Source of the DNA: Coriaria nepalensis | Taxonomy: Eukaryota; Streptophyta; Magnoliopsida; Cucurbitales; Coriariaceae | Direction of reading: 5' to 3' | Assembly (NCBI GenBank): GCA_027186245.1 | Contig: CP114495.1 | Location: 7,866,501 to 7,930,500 of the forward strand | Length of the DNA: 64,000 nucleotides | Part shown: piece after piece, positions 23,415 to 37,157 of the stretch | How the letters are laid out: each line of letters begins with the position of its first letter | How positions within the stretch are numbered: position 1 is the first letter of the stretch | Notes under the pieces: generated by a model | What the model saw: only the letters and a program-made list of their open reading frames with translations | Database searches by the model: none | What the model was told of the DNA's origin: nothing | Made by a program: the position numbers and the translations under genes

Positions 23415-23432
23415 TGACGTGCTCTAGCCAAT
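23415..23432 (-). promoter_or_regulatory. Possible ER-stress element upstream of ERO1
   Basis: TGACGTG (23415-23421) lies six bases from CCAAT (23428-23432), about 400 bases before the ERO1 start. On the gene's strand this reads ATTGG, six bases, then CACGTCA, resembling plant UPR elements (ATTGG-N-CCACGTCA) but with wider spacing. ERO1 genes are known unfolded-protein-response targets of bZIP60/bZIP28. The exact spacing differs from the described sites. Confidence 0.35.
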
Positions 23433-24105
23433 AGGAGCTCTAGAGTAATAAACAGTTAGATATAATTTGACTTTTTGAACAAACGAAGAAAGGGGAAAAG
23501 TCTCTCAATGAATGCATATTAATAGACCATTGTGGTAAGAATGATTGTATAACTTATTAAAATGAGTCTGATTTTTTTGATTCGATCTGATTTATTTTTA
23601 GATTATTGGGTTTGTGAATGATTTTAAGTTTGGCGGATCAGTCCGGCCCAGCTTGATGTTTGGATTTGAATGGGCTAGGCTCAGTCCATTTATCCGAATT
23701 TTTTAATTCTCTTCTATCCGAATTTTTTTTTAAATATTTTCATTTCACTTCAATTTTTTCTCATATTCTTTCTTATATAAAAAATGAATCGTCATCAATT
23801 TAACTTTAACTCTCTAAATGAGTATGAGTAAAATTTTTTTGCCGAAATCGGTACAAATTTATAGTTGATACCATCAATTCAAACACAATTTAGTATACCA
23901 CCAGGTTCACTACGTCATCATCTCATACCGTTAGTTTCACAAATAGAACGTCTACAAAAAAAATGTAATAATCAAATATCTGAAATTTATGATACATTTA
24001 ACATAATTTCACGCAAGCATAAGAAATGTGAGGACATCGATAGCTAAGTTACCGTCTCTAATTTTCCATCTCATAAGGCATAAGAAAACCTCCATTGATA
24101 CTATT
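23433..24105. other. Intergenic; possible hAT-like remnant
   Basis: No gene. 23560-23710 has TCGATCTGATT, GCGGATCAGTCCGGCCCAG and similar words that look like the terminal repeats of hAT-type elements, but no matching opposite end was found. Confidence 0.4.
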
Positions 24106-27100
24106 TTTCCAATTTTTTTAGCTCCCTTATCCTTACAAGAGAAATAAGAAGGTGTTTTGTATATTTGCGAAATGGCAAATATACAATGCCCAGATACGCT
24201 ACAAAGAAAAAGGCAATTTCATGTCTTTTAATTTATGTAGACCTGAGTCCCTCACTTAAACATCTTGACAAATTTTATTCCATAAGATCCAATGTCTTCT
24301 CTTTCCCGATTCATTAGAGCCCCATAAAAAATTGGCAAACAAAGCTTCCATCTCTTCTAAAATGCTATTATGAACGCAAATCAAAGCTAGTAGATGTAGA
24401 GGAAAAGAGGAGAGGACATGTCTTAGAAGAATAAGGTTACATCCACTCGGAAGAAGTTTAGACTTCCAACCTTCTAGTTTAATCGATACCTTTCGAATAA
24501 GACCGCAAAACTCCCTAGCCTTTATAAGACCATAAGCTAGTGGTACACCAAGATAAGTGCAAGGCAGGGTGCCTTTCCTAAAATCCATGACATTACCAAT
24601 AGCTACTCATCTGATAAAAGGACAATTAGAGTGGATGTAAAAGTTGCTTTTGGGAGCACTAACTAATTGACCCGAAGTTGTTGGATAATCTCCAACACTC
24701 TCATAAAATTTCTCAAACTATTGTGCTCCCATTATAGAAAATTAGGGTGTTGTCTGCAAACATAAGGTGGGAAACTAAAGGACAGCCTCTTTTCGTAACA
24801 AGAGGATGAATATTCCCCTACACCACCTCTTTATAAATGCTTCTACTAAGAACCACTTTAGCCAAGATAAAAAGCAAAGGAAAGATCAGATCCCCTTGTC
24901 GTAAACATCTCGACACCTCAAACCAATCCCTATAAACCCACTGAAAAACTACCGAAAACGACTTAGATTGAAAATAGTTCTTAATTGCGTTAACAAATCC
25001 CGAACAAAAACCAAAATTCCGAAGAACCTCAATAAGGAAATTCCAATCCAAATGGTCTTATGCCTTCATCATATCAAGTTTTATCATCACGTTATGTCCC
25101 CGAATATTTTTACCTAGATCTTTGACTAATTCTTACGTTAATCCGATAGCTTCCGAAATAGACCTCCCTTTAACGAACCCGTAATGTTGACTTGATATTA
25201 GATTGGTAATGATAATAGCCAATCTAATGGAAAGGGCTTTCAGAACTTTTTTATAACAGACATTCCAAAGGCTAATTGGCCTAAAATCCTTAACAAAAGT
25301 TGGTTGGTTCTTATTAGGAATTAATGTAAGAAGAATGCTAGAGAAAGAGTTAAGGAGCTTTTCACCTTTAAGAAAGGCGTTTGACGCTTCCAATAAGTCC
25401 CTACCAACAATTTCCCAAGCGGTTTGGAAAATACTCGAAGAGAAGGAATCTAAACCCGACACCTTATAACCTGGAATGGACCAAACACATCTTTAATTTC
25501 ATCCAAGGTGAAATGGGCCATCAATTTCTCATTGTCTGAGTCTGTTACAATTTCTGGAATCATGTTAAAGGAATCAAGGAATCAGTGGAGATTGCCACCT
25601 GCTTAGCCGAATATAACTTGGAGAAATAATCAATTGAAGCCAAGTGAAAAGCATTAGGATGGGCAAAACTTGAACCGTCCTCATTCCTAATTTCAGAGAG
25701 GTAAGGGGGATTATTTTTCATCTTGAGGGAAGCATGAAAAAATTTGCAGTTACTATCACCTTTTGTTACCCAATGTTCACAAGATTTTTGCTTTAAAAAA
25801 ACCTCCTCTTTCATAAGATAATTATTATATTCTATAGTGGCTTAGGCTAGAGCATTCGAAACATCTTGGGATCAATTCAATTGAAGCATAGTGTCATAGG
25901 CCTCAACTTTATCTTTCCAAGTATTTAAATCAACAAAAATGTTCCCAAAAACTTGAGAATTCCAAGACTTCAAAGCTAAACGAGTAGTTTTGATATTGAT
26001 GCTCAACTTAATCAAAGGGTTAGGATCAGAAGCCACCCATGATGTCTTAACTACATCTAGAAAACCCTCATGAAGGGTCCACATGCATTGGAACCTAAGA
26101 GGTCAAGGACCATAGTAAACAAAAGAAGAAGATTGTAGAACCAACATCCAATGATTGGAATTCACTCGTTCCAAGTGCTGAACACGACCATCATAAGAGT
26201 TACATATCGAAAGGGAGAACAAAATTCTATCCAAGCAGGAATATTGTCTAGACATACCTTTACGATTATTACAAAAGGTGTAAATGGATCCCGTGAAAGG
26301 AGGATCCACAAGCCCAGGTTGATTAATACAAAAATAAAATTAATTCATAGCTCTCCAAGAAGGGCTAATCCGACCTAATTTTTCCGACACATCCTTGACA
26401 ACATTGAAGTCACCCCCCCTCCCCCCCAAATTACAAGAAGAGAAACTTAATGAGAAGTGTGAATGATATCAGTAAAAAAAAGCCTTCTCTCTATTTGAGA
26501 GCAGCCAACATAAACGACTACTACTAAATACTCCAAATTCAACCACGAAACTTTGCAAGCGATAAACTGCTTATGAATACAGACAATTTGAATGTCCAAG
26601 TTATTTCTCCATAAGATCCAAATTTTCCCATCCACGCATTGATTAGAAACAACATTATGAAGTTTAATGGATTTGTCGATTCTCCTCATGTTAGAATCAT
26701 CAATCCATGGATCAATAATACTTGCAAGTGAGATTTTTGAAACCTTTACTATTTTTTTAAATCTAGTAATGGTATTAGGATTAGCTAAACCCCTACAATT
26801 CCAAAAAAGAAAGGCGTCAGACATTAAATCTAACTTGATGTCTAGTAACAATTCTAGAAGGCTTGGAGCAACCTCCACCACCCTCTGAATACTTCACTTT
26901 ACCTTGTCTCTTCACTACTTAATACCCATCCTGTTCTTGTTCATGACAACAAGAATCTGTATTATAGCCATCGTTTCCATGCTCCAGAGCCAAAGTTTCC
27001 CCTTGATCAGAGTGAGAATTACCTAGCCGATTGTGAACATCATCAGCCATGTCTTCAAATGGAACCTGAATTGTACGAATTGACTCGTTATTGACATCAT

Positions 27101-28380
27101 GCTGAACTAATTCATTTCTTTATGCAGAAAGAATCAAATATGTATTATTAACTAGGACTATAGAAATATCCGGGATTGAATTGTTCACCGATTCACTGAT
27201 AAAAGTTGTAGTTGTGTTAATAATCGGGTCTGTAATTGTCACTGATTTATGAACTGTGTCCCCCTCTTGATTAGAAATAATCTCCATGTCTTCTATCCTC
27301 TCATTTGTAGCACCAAACACTAGATTAGAGGATGAAGGAAGTTGTGATTTCCTCGCCACCCTATTCTGTCATTTTCTATGTGTCTTGGAGACAGAAGGTT
27401 CCTTGTCTAAGCCATTTTCTTTCTCTGCTAACGAAGTATTTTCTTTTCTCAATTCTGAGTTTTTCCTACAACAAACCTCTTGAGAATGGCCTTGGATGTT
27501 ACAATAAGAACAAAAAGGTAGGAAGTCGTTTGTAAAGAACTTCTTACATGAATCCATTTTGTTTACTAATCCAAATTTTAAAAGATAATTGTTTTGAAAG
27601 AACCACCTCCACACAAACCCCAACCAAGTTCAACCTAGTGAGAGTTAATGTTGTGGAATCAACGACAACCACTTTTCCTATAGTATTAGCTATGTCATTT
27701 AAGATGTCTTGGACAAAGTAATTAACTGGCAGCTTGGGAAATTGAATCCATATGGGAAGAATAAAAGTGTCTGACTTGCTCTTAAACATCTTATTCCATC
27801 GGAAGATCTTGTAGTAGAACCCTTTGATGACGTTCACATCACGAGACATCACCTTTAGCAAATCTTTTTCAGCGAGGAAACTAATCAACGATGATTTAGA
27901 ATCTAATACATACTTGGATTTCTTCCAGGGAAGGGCGACCGTAATGAAATTTCAAGTCTATCGCCTGATCGAAAAAGGGCCTCTGATTGGGTCAACGTGG
28001 AAGGAGAGAAGAACACTATCGAAATCCCTTCCTTCATGTATGAGAGGGACTCTACGTCAATGGATAGTAAAGAAACAAATTCTTAGAGTGTCATGGCGTA
28101 AGAGCAAATGAATGCAGTATTCCGTTGAGTAGTTGAAAGAGGAGGATCATAATTCATCGTTTTCTACAGCTTTTGAAGAGCCTGTCATCAAGGAAAAGTT
28201 ATGAAGAACATATAAGATTGGGCAATCAGAAAAGAGATTGGAAATCCAGATAGAAAGTAACAAAACTCCCTAGAGTATCGGAACAGCCAGACGGCGGCCA
28301 TAGCCACTAAATGGCTAGGGTTATGTGTGCTTGGCAAGGGGTATTCGCATGATCGCTCGGCTAGGGCTCTTTCCTTAACC
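24106..28380 (-). mobile_element. Degenerate LINE (L1-type non-LTR retrotransposon)
   Basis: Reading on the minus strand: a 5' leader rich in GCCGCC/CCCTAGCC (about 28380-28120); a DUF4283 gag-like domain (27930-27544); a CCHC zinc knuckle (CSYCNIQGHSQEVC, about 27520-27480); an endonuclease beginning FLFWNCRGLANP (26830-26450); linker with WVTKGDSNCKFFHA (25770); reverse transcriptase with KDFRPISL (25290), GFVKGRSI (25160) and CLRQGD (24900); and the post-RT CTYLGVPL segment (24560). Stops and frameshifts break every domain. The RT active site reads F-A-D-N (complement of 24749-24760) instead of FADD. Both ends are estimates: a T-rich stretch near 24106 may mark the poly-A tail. Confidence 0.85.
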
Positions 28381-29373
28381 TTTGTTGATGTTTATATATA
28401 TACGCTTGCACTATCGCACTATTATTATCTCAGTACATTATTCTTGACTAAATTTGAAATTAAAATTTGAAATTAAAATTTGAAATCTAATGAATATTTC
28501 AATATACAAGTCTAATTATCCGTAAATCGAGAACATTTTTTTTTAGTTTTTCTTAAATATTTAAAAATATTCTTAATAATAATCTAATATTTTTATTCTG
28601 AATTATCTTAAAATTTGCTTATAATACTTAGAATATAAATAATATGCGATAAGATATAAGATAGATTTTATTAATGACATATAAGATATTCAATTTATCT
28701 CAATCCTCTTTTATTATATCTTAAGAAACATATTATTAAAGAGATATATTCCATAACTCATTTTCAAATCTTTCTAGACTATTTTAAGACTCTATCTATC
28801 TATCTATGCATCTTGATTGGGTTATGTTTCACGCTTACACAATAACATATATTTATAGTTTTGAACCCACGTCCACACCTTAATATATGGTATTAAGTAT
28901 TTTGAAGCCTCATCATATCAATCGGTTCCTATTGGGGTTCACATGCTGACTCACCATTTATACCTAACAAAAACACACCAGGATAAATTTTTCTTCCCGT
29001 CTGTAATCTGATTGTCATGATTGAGATCTACCTGGTCCGTACAATTTTTTCTTTTAAATATCCATCGTGTTCAGTGGCCCTTCTATTCTTAATTTTATGT
29101 GTCGGTGATCTAAAGAGCTGGTATAGTAAAAAAGGAGAGTTACGTGATCGCATACTTTTCTTTGTAAATAAAAAAAAAAAAAAAAAAAAACGTGCATTTA
29201 TGTATGTCTCTACCTATCTGAAAATTGTAATTTTCATTTCTATAGAATATAATTAATTTCTGTGTCTCAAAAGTCAGACCAGAAAATAACCATTTAAAAA
29301 AAAAAACAAAAAAAAAAAAAACAATAACTTTTACCTATTTTTACAAAGCATGCAGCTTAAGTCCACGTAAATT
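28381..29373. other. Intergenic, AT-rich
   Basis: No gene or domain. There are A-runs at 29167-29190 and 29297-29322. The end next to the kinase probably includes its 3' untranslated region. Confidence 0.5.
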
Positions 29374-30891
29374 TTAGTTACTTTGCCTAACATTATTATT
29401 ACTACTAACATAATGATAATAATTACTATTACTCTGGTTCAAATAGTATTGACTACTACAAACATTTTTCTTATTCCTAATGAACAAACCACTCAGCCTC
29501 TTCCAGTTCCATATCAACCGCCGTCTCTTAGGGAGAGGGACAACCCCACTCACGTGATTCACGTGCTTCATCGGCGCCTTCGTCCTCCTCATCAACCCGT
29601 TAATATTTTCCGGGGGCCTGTACGTTCTAATCAACGACCACTTAATCCCGTCGAAGAACGGATGCCGTTTGACCTCAGTGGCCCCATTTGAACACCCCAT
29701 CCTTCTCCTCGGATCCTTCACTAACAGCCTATCTATCAAATTCTTAGCTTCTTCCATACCCACCTCTTCCTCTCCCTCTCCAAACGGAAATTTAACCGCC
29801 TTTGTCGACGCTATGTTCCTCAGCGTTCCCTCCTTACTCCCACCCTTGAACGGCGTCGTTCCGTACAGCAATTCGTACACGAACACTCCAAACGCCCACC
29901 AATCAACACCGTTTCCGTGACCCGACCCGGAAACTAATTCTGGCGCCAAATACTCATGGGTCCCAACGCACGATTTTGAAAACGCCGTCGTCGGCTCCGC
30001 AACGAATTCTGACACCACGCTTTCCTCGTGCTCGTGCCGGTTCGAACCGAAACAACTGACTCCCTGGTGGGTTTTCAGTGATCTAAGGGTCCGGGTTTGA
30101 AATGTGGGGACCACATCGGCTTTAAAGCATAAATCGAAATCGGAGAGCATGACGTGGCCGTCTTCGCGTAAGAGGACGTTTTCTGGTTTTAGATCGCGAT
30201 AGACTACGCCGATGGAATGGAGGTACTCGAGCGCGACTAATACCTCGCCGGCGAAGAATCTCACCGCCTGAACCGATAGCCGGTTACCAGGCTGTCTACG
30301 GAGGAGAGAGTGAAGATCACCGCCGGGACAGTAGTCGATTAGAAGACAGGTGTAGTGAGAGACTTCGAGGCGAGCGTAGAGCGTGGGGAGGAAAGGATGG
30401 TCGAGCATGGAGAGGATCTCCGCCTCCATTTGAACCTGAGAGAGCTTCTTGCTGTTCAACGAGTCTTTATCGACGACTTTCAGGGCAAAATTCGCGCGAT
30501 CGTTGTCTCTAAGGCGACAGAGGAAGACTCGCCCTAAGTTTCCGGTGCCTAAATGGTGGAGCAGCTTGAGATGGCGGAGATGGAGTTTTCCATCGGAGGA
30601 GAGACTCGTGGCAGTCTTTATCGCCGACCATTGCGGTTCTGATTTCCGGTGAGGTCGGATATTGAGCAGCGGTAGACTCGTGACGGATGCGGCAGTAGAG
30701 GTGGTGGTGATAGAGGAGAGACGAGATTCGTTGAAGCTGAGAGTCAAGCTGCTGCGAGCTAAGCTGCTACGGGGGGAGGAAGAGGCGAAGGTCCGGTCGG
30801 TGGCCGTTGAGGCGGCGCTAGTGAAGCTGAAATCGAGATCTCGATCTGTATTACTATCTATAGTTCGAAAAGTGGATTCTTCCATATCCAT
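29374..30891 (-). CDS. WAG2: AGC-family Ser/Thr protein kinase, WAG1/WAG2 type
   Basis: An intronless frame of 505 residues, as is usual for this subgroup. WAG kinases (with PINOID, plant AGCVIII/AGC3) phosphorylate PIN auxin exporters and so set the direction of auxin flow; they act at the plasma membrane. Visible: Ser/Thr-rich N-terminus (LARSSLTLSF), glycine loop GTGNLGRVF (115-123), catalytic Lys138 in ALKVV, catalytic loop YRDLKPENVL (231-240), the plant-specific DFD (251-253) in place of DFG, an activation-segment insertion of about 54 residues, then SCVGTHEYLAPE, DWWAFGV and the FKGG segment. The C-terminus is basic (PKRRRLIWNWKRL), which may help membrane binding, and asparagine/serine-rich; no PIF-type FxxF end is present. 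WAG1 and WAG2 cannot be told apart from the sequence alone, so the symbol is a best guess. All catalytic residues look intact. Confidence 0.93.
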   Translation of the reverse strand: MDMEESTFRTIDSNTDRDLDFSFTSAASTATDRTFASSSPRSSLARSSLTLSFNESRLSSITTTSTAASVTSLPLLNIRPHRKSEPQWSAIKTATSLSSDGKLHLRHLKLLHHLGTGNLGRVFLCRLRDNDRANFALKVVDKDSLNSKKLSQVQMEAEILSMLDHPFLPTLYARLEVSHYTCLLIDYCPGGDLHSLLRRQPGNRLSVQAVRFFAGEVLVALEYLHSIGVVYRDLKPENVLLREDGHVMLSDFDLCFKADVVPTFQTRTLRSLKTHQGVSCFGSNRHEHEESVVSEFVAEPTTAFSKSCVGTHEYLAPELVSGSGHGNGVDWWAFGVFVYELLYGTTPFKGGSKEGTLRNIASTKAVKFPFGEGEEEVGMEEAKNLIDRLLVKDPRRRMGCSNGATEVKRHPFFDGIKWSLIRTYRPPENINGLMRRTKAPMKHVNHVSGVVPLPKRRRLIWNWKRLSGLFIRNKKNVCSSQYYLNQSNSNYYHYVSSNNNVRQSN

Positions 30892-31592
30892 GGCTGCCTA
30901 TGGTTAAAGGAGAAAGAAACTAAGCTACTGCTTAAGCCAGTTCTAAGCTTAAAATGTCTGCTAGCGAAATGTGATAAGCGTAGACGACCATCTTATAAGG
31001 AAGAGAGAGAGAGAGTCTAGAAGGAGAGAGGAAGGTGGGGGCCGGTGGGTGGTGTGTAAATTGTAAAAACAAAGTGTTTGGTTGACCAAATTACTGAAGG
31101 GGAGGAGGAATTGATTGAATTAATTAGATGTCAGGTTGACCAAAGGGGGCATTGGATACTTTTATTATTATTAATAGAATAATTAGGGCGGAGGAAGCGG
31201 TGGGGATTGGTGGTTCCGAGAATTTAAGGCGGCAGACCGTTGATTGAAACTGCGTTAGTGTATTGGGGTAAGAGGAAAAATATATATATAAAATAGAAGA
31301 AATATGAAAGTCGGCTAAGCATTAGCACGTAGACACGTCCTTTGCTTACATTTTACGATCTTATCTACTTTTTTACTGCAAGCATTACAACCTTCCAATG
31401 TTGGAATCTGGAACTTAGCATCTTTAACGGAGGGGCGGAAGGACAAGGCGGTAATGAGGTCATTGTGTCCACGCACTTTTTCTATAATTAGGATTTTAAT
31501 TTAAAAATAGTAAAATTTTATTAATAAATATATTAAAATTTTGATTAAAATTCTATTTTGGTTCCCCTAATTCTTATATATGTAATATATAA
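30892..31592 (-). promoter_or_regulatory. Upstream region of the WAG-type kinase
   Basis: 700 bases between the kinase start and a hAT remnant. A GA-rich stretch (31001-31035, read as CT-rich leader on the gene strand) is a common feature of plant core promoters. No clear TATA box was chosen. The hAT insertion would cut off any distal elements. Confidence 0.4.
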
Positions 31593-34150
31593 GATTAGAT
31601 GTGGTAAAATAAATGAGACTGGCCCGAGCACGAACACGCTATAATCTTTTTAGGCCCGTGCGAGATAAGGGCTACCTAGGCATGTGGGCTTCCAGCGCCC
31701 TTTCTTTTATTTATTTATTTTTAATTTAAATTTAAATTTGTTTTCCATTTTTTTTAAATACTTATATTATTTTTTATAATTTTCACACTTCAATTTATAT
31801 TCTATATTCTTTCTCTCTTACTTTTTATTTTTTTTTTAATCTATATTCTCTAATTTTCTATAATTTCTTTCTAATTTTTCGTAATCCTTGTAATCTCTCC
31901 TTAATTCTTTTTTCTCATATTGTATATACTCTCAAATTCTCATTCTCAATCATAAAGTCTTTATTAATTGAATTTGAATTATTATAAGTTGTTATTTACT
32001 TAAGTTTATTTTCATATTTTTGTTTTATATTTACTAATTTATATTATTAATTCTAATATTTTCTATTATTTTGATATAGGAAATAAAATCTCACTATGAA
32101 AATTTTCTCAATTTTGCTTACTCCCAGAACGACGTAATTGTTGAAAACTATATAGATTTACCTTATAACATGGACAACAATATGAAGAAAATACAAGATG
32201 ACACATCAAGTACAACAATATCTGAAAATGTAAGGAGAAGACTACTACTTCGAAAGTTTGATATTGTTTTGAAGAAACATACCAACCAAATGAAAAATGG
32301 AAAATAACAAGATTTGTAATAAAAAAATTAACTACGAAATCGACGGATGGTATTGGTCACTTAAGACGGTATATGGATAAATACAAGGCTATAGCTAGTA
32401 CATGTATAACTCTATCTATCTTTGCTTTTTAATATGAAGGTATGGTTAGTAATTAATCCTATGATGATGCAAGAACTAGAGAAAGCTTAGTTACATTTAT
32501 TGTTGGTTCTAATTTACTTATAAGTTATGGTGAAAGTGAATATTTTGAAAAAAATTTTAAAATATTTTAATCCAGACTATTGTAAAAAAAAAAACTAGAA
32601 ATACAATTAGAAATTATTTAGAATTATATTTTAAAAAATAACGTGATACTTTGAAATTATAATTAGGAGCACATCATGTTAGCATTGTATTAACTTCGGA
32701 TATTTGGAGTGCTCGATCTAAACAAGATTATTTATCTATAGTTACATATTATTTAGATTCTAAATGGGTACTAAATAAAAAAATCATAGATTTTAGAGTA
32801 ATTGAACATGAACATAACACTGAAAATATTTTTGAAATAATTTTACAAGTTTTAGATGAGTTGATATAAAACAACGTATAATATCAATCACTTTAGATAA
32901 TACTTCTACAAATACGAGAGCTATAACTTTTTTACAATGCAAATTCGATGGGTATAATTATAGAATATTTATCCGTCTACATCATGTTTGTCATATTATC
33001 AACATAATAGTTAAAGAATGTTTGAAATTAGTAAGTGAATAAATTGAAAAAATTAGAGAATCATTGGTTTGGCTAAGTAATTCAAGTTTATGTATTTTTG
33101 CATTTAAAACTTGTTATACTTCTTTAAATAGAAACATAGAAAATTATCTTGATATGGATGCTAGATGGAATTCTACTTATACTATGTTAAAACATATTTT
33201 CCCTATAGTAATGAGATTAGTATTTATCATTAGAAAGAATATAAAATAATATTATTTTATAATGATTGAGATACTGCAAGAAAATTTACTAAATTTTTAG
33301 AAATTGTTTCTAACTCTACTATATTTCTTTATAATTTTTATTTGTATTTCGTTGTTGGTTCTTTCAGAACTTCTTAATATGGCTTTGACTTTTTGCCAGT
33401 ATGTTAATAATGTTGTTTTTGGATCTAATGTTAATAACATTTCTTACAAGTTGCATCAAGTTTTTAGTGTTTATAAAAATAAGTACAGCGACTTGCGGCC
33501 TCAACGACGGAAGAAAAAATAAATAGAAGATACATTATTTGAGAAATACTCTCAAAGCGGAAATGTTCCTCAAGTTCAAGTTCTAGGCAAGATGATCAAG
33601 TTTTTGAATTGATGATGCCTTCGAGCACGATCAATAGGTCGAGTAGTACATAATATGACGAGCTTTTAAAATATCTTCAAGGTGATTGGGATGAAGAAGG
33701 AGACTTTAATAGTTTGGAATGATAGAAGATAAACTTATTCATGTTTCAAATATTAGTCTGATTGGCACACGACTTTCTAATTATTCATGTTTCAAAAATT
33801 TCTTCATAAGCGACTTTCAGCATAGGTGGACTAATAATTATTAATCAAATAATATCATTAACATCGGAGATGATGAAATTATTATTATGCCTATGAGATT
33901 GGTAATGTGCCTTTAAAAGAGATCAATATCGCATGAAAAGTGAAAACTTAGTCAAAACTTTTGATTCTTTATACCTCAAATATGAAAATTCTAGTTCTAG
34001 TCAAGATGACATAGAAAATACTTCTGAAGTTTAAAGAGTTCAATTTGTAATTGTAAATTTGTGATTTTTTTTTTCGTTTATAGATATTGTATCATAGGTT
34101 GATGACCAATTTTTCTCCTACTGTAACTAGGAGAGATTTTTTCACCAGAA
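31593..34150 (+). mobile_element. Decayed hAT transposon (Ac-like)
   Basis: The left part (31593-31710) has hAT-style subterminal words (GGCCCGAGCACG, GGCCCGTGCG). Further in, on the plus strand, broken frames give the end of a BED zinc finger (GHLRRYMDKYK, about 32355), the hAT core SDIWSARSKQDYLS (about 32695) with DSKWVLNKKI, and LDMDARWNSTYTML (about 33150). A Ser-rich low-complexity end follows near 33580-33660. Stops are frequent and I could not find the right inverted terminal repeat, so the 3' boundary is approximate. Confidence 0.75.
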
Positions 34151-37100
34151 ATCATTTTATATGTTTAAACTTTTCAATTAATATATGATCTATAGTTTGT
34201 CCAAATAATATTTTTTATAATTTTAATTATTAATAATATTAACTTCAATTTATTAAATAATAACTATTAATAACGATTAATAATATACAAATTCTAAAAT
34301 AAACATTTTAAATTTAAGAATAAAATTCCAAATAAAAAATAAAAAATTTAATTTCAAATAACTTTTATTCACTATTATTATTAATTTATACTTATTAGGC
34401 TAGCAATACTTTTAGACTCTCACGTGTTATTAATATATATTTTTATTTATTATTATTTATTTAATTATGTGACCTATATATTATTAATATGTTATTTACG
34501 TAATATATTAAATTAATTATTTATTATAATTTTAATATTTTATTAATAACTTTAATATTCATTTTAAATTTAAAATACTATAAAATGAAATAAAATTATA
34601 AATAACTAACTGATTACACTAAAAAAAAATATAGTAACTTTTAACCATTAACCCTTAAATAAAGTAATTTAATATTTACCAAGAAAAGAAATACAGTAAA
34701 TATTATAATTCGTCCCTCGGACCTAATAAGACTTTTCTGACGTAGAAACGGAAAGTTATTACTTATTTAATTATGGGATATCATGTGATGGGCCACTGCG
34801 ACCCCTCCATACCTGGTAGGGACCCACGTTTTAAGGGGAACGGATGCTGTCTGCCACGTGATCAACACTGGACCTACCTTGTCGATTCATTACAACATTA
34901 ACAATTCAATTCATTAAATTCAAACCATTATTACCCTTCTTAAATGAAGTCTGTCTGCTTTAAAATGAAACATTTTGGTATGATTTCCTTCATTTTTCTA
35001 TGAACCATAAGTCAATATATTACTATTTCTTCAATAATGCATTCACCTTCTTTCTCATTACTAAAATGATGCTCCTAATAATGTAGACATATAAAAATCA
35101 TCCATATGAACCTCCTCTCCTCCTACCTTCATGATTACCTTAAGAAGAAAAAAAAAAAACGTCTTCCTCGTTTCGACTCAAGAAAATATCAATTATATAA
35201 TTTTTTATTTAAAAATTTAAATTTGAGTTTTTAATTTAAAATTAATCCATTCGAGAGTTTAAATATAATATATACTTTTTATTTTATTTTATTTAAATAC
35301 ATAGTTAAACTTTGTTCAAATTAAAATTCTAAAATTTTTATAAAAAAATCTGCTTTCCTCCATTATTTTTTGTCCGACTTGATTTTCTATTGTTCGTACT
35401 CCATAGTCCACTCAAATATTTTTCCCTTCCTTAATAGTTTAAGTTCTAGAGAAACTGAAATTATTACAATGGTAAAGGAAGCATCTAAGTGAGAACTGAG
35501 AATCTAGTAATTAAGGTAAGTTCATCCCTTTTGGTGGAGTAATGCGTAAATTTAGATGTCTTGTTCAGGAGTTTCCACATTCTACAGTCTTTGTTGTTTG
35601 AAGAAAGATTGTTTTTTCTAAAACCAATTCCACCATTCGAGATCCTGCTGCACTCAGAGATTTATTTTGGTCTCTTAAGTTGCAAGGACAATTATAACGA
35701 GTAAACAGAAACTATATAGCGTATATATCTGTCCCCTTTGCTCCAACTTATCAAAATATCATAATGATATTAAGTTATAAAACTTAATTAGTAGATCTTA
35801 ATTACCCATTAATCAATTATTGGAGTCTTTTCAAAAAAAAAAAAAAAAAAGAAAGAATAAGAGTTATAGAACTTAACTAACAATTCAACAATGATACCAT
35901 CTAAACTTAAATAATTACCTTTTCTTACTAATTAACTTATTATTCATCTAATCACTTCTTCCCTGGCCTATTTTGAAAGTTATTAGAAAATAAAGAGAAC
36001 ATAATAATAGATAAGAAGCAGTGGGTGCCATATGGAAAATCACGTGCCAACAACAGACGTTTTAAGCTTAATAACATGGCAGAAAATTAAACGATTGAAG
36101 CATGTTCTTAACTTCTTAATTAAATGATAGATTTGACGTCTATCGCCATTAATTAAGAAGCACAAGATCACATGCCATAAGATTTTGTGCTGCTCTAAAT
36201 TGAAAGTGAAAGATCTTGTCCAACTTATTTAGGATGATACTTATAATGATCATTGACTGATCTACAGGACTAATGATGGACATCAATATGTAATTTTGAT
36301 ACCTTTTGTTATTATATATTCGAGCAACGTTATACTTACTTTTGAGGGTGATTTTTTATTTATATATATATATTTTTTTTTTATTTTTTGAGATATTTAA
36401 ATTAAATATTTGATTAATTCTTGTTCAATAATTATTCGATTAATTCTCATTTAATTTTTAGGTTATTTTTATTTTTTTAAATTTAATATTTATATATTTC
36501 AAGATTAATTAATAATTGACTCAATAAAATAATTTCCATAAATTTCGAATACAAAACCTTAAAATAATTCTTATTTAAAATCTTATACCTTCAATTCCTG
36601 AATTAATCATTTAAAATTAAATCTAATCTTCGAAAGAAAAATAGTTATTCTTAAATTATTGGTAGTTCATATTATAAGAAATTTGAATTTATATCTTATA
36701 ATTAATTGAAAAAATAATAGTAAATCTTCATTTTAAATATTAAATTCTCAAAATAAATCTTTTAGACATAACTAACAAAGAACTTCATTGTATCTAGAAA
36801 GAATTCATTTGATCTTTGTCGCATCGTTAATAGTGGGGGCGGTCTAAAACTTAAGCACAACGACACTTCTTTTGCTTCAAACACATCTATTTCTATTTCC
36901 CAACAACAATGTGACAACAATTATATACATGAACTATCAAAACCCGGTCCCAATGTTAGACAACTAAGACAAAGCCAAGATGCCAAATTTTCCTTAAAGC
37001 GGCGTAGTCACTGCCTAATTTTGTTGCTCGAGAGAAAATATGGGATTTTTCTCATCGTCTCAATACAAAGTTTTTTAGTCCATCCTGGCATGGAATAATC

Positions 37101-37157
37101 GAATACATGCATGCATGCATGTACTTAACTCTTAAGAATATATATATATATATATAG
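34151..37157. other. Intergenic, AT-rich; G-boxes at 34855 and 36042
   Basis: No coding frame is credible. 34720-34900 is GC-richer with CCACGTGATC, and CACGTGCC recurs near 36042; CACGTG is a bZIP/bHLH-binding core. With no gene start nearby their relevance is unknown. A long A-run occurs at about 35830-35850. Confidence 0.45.

Noticed and set aside
29383..30907. Several plus-strand frames of 60-102 codons
   Set aside because: All are opposite the WAG-type kinase, whose catalytic motifs fix the real frame.
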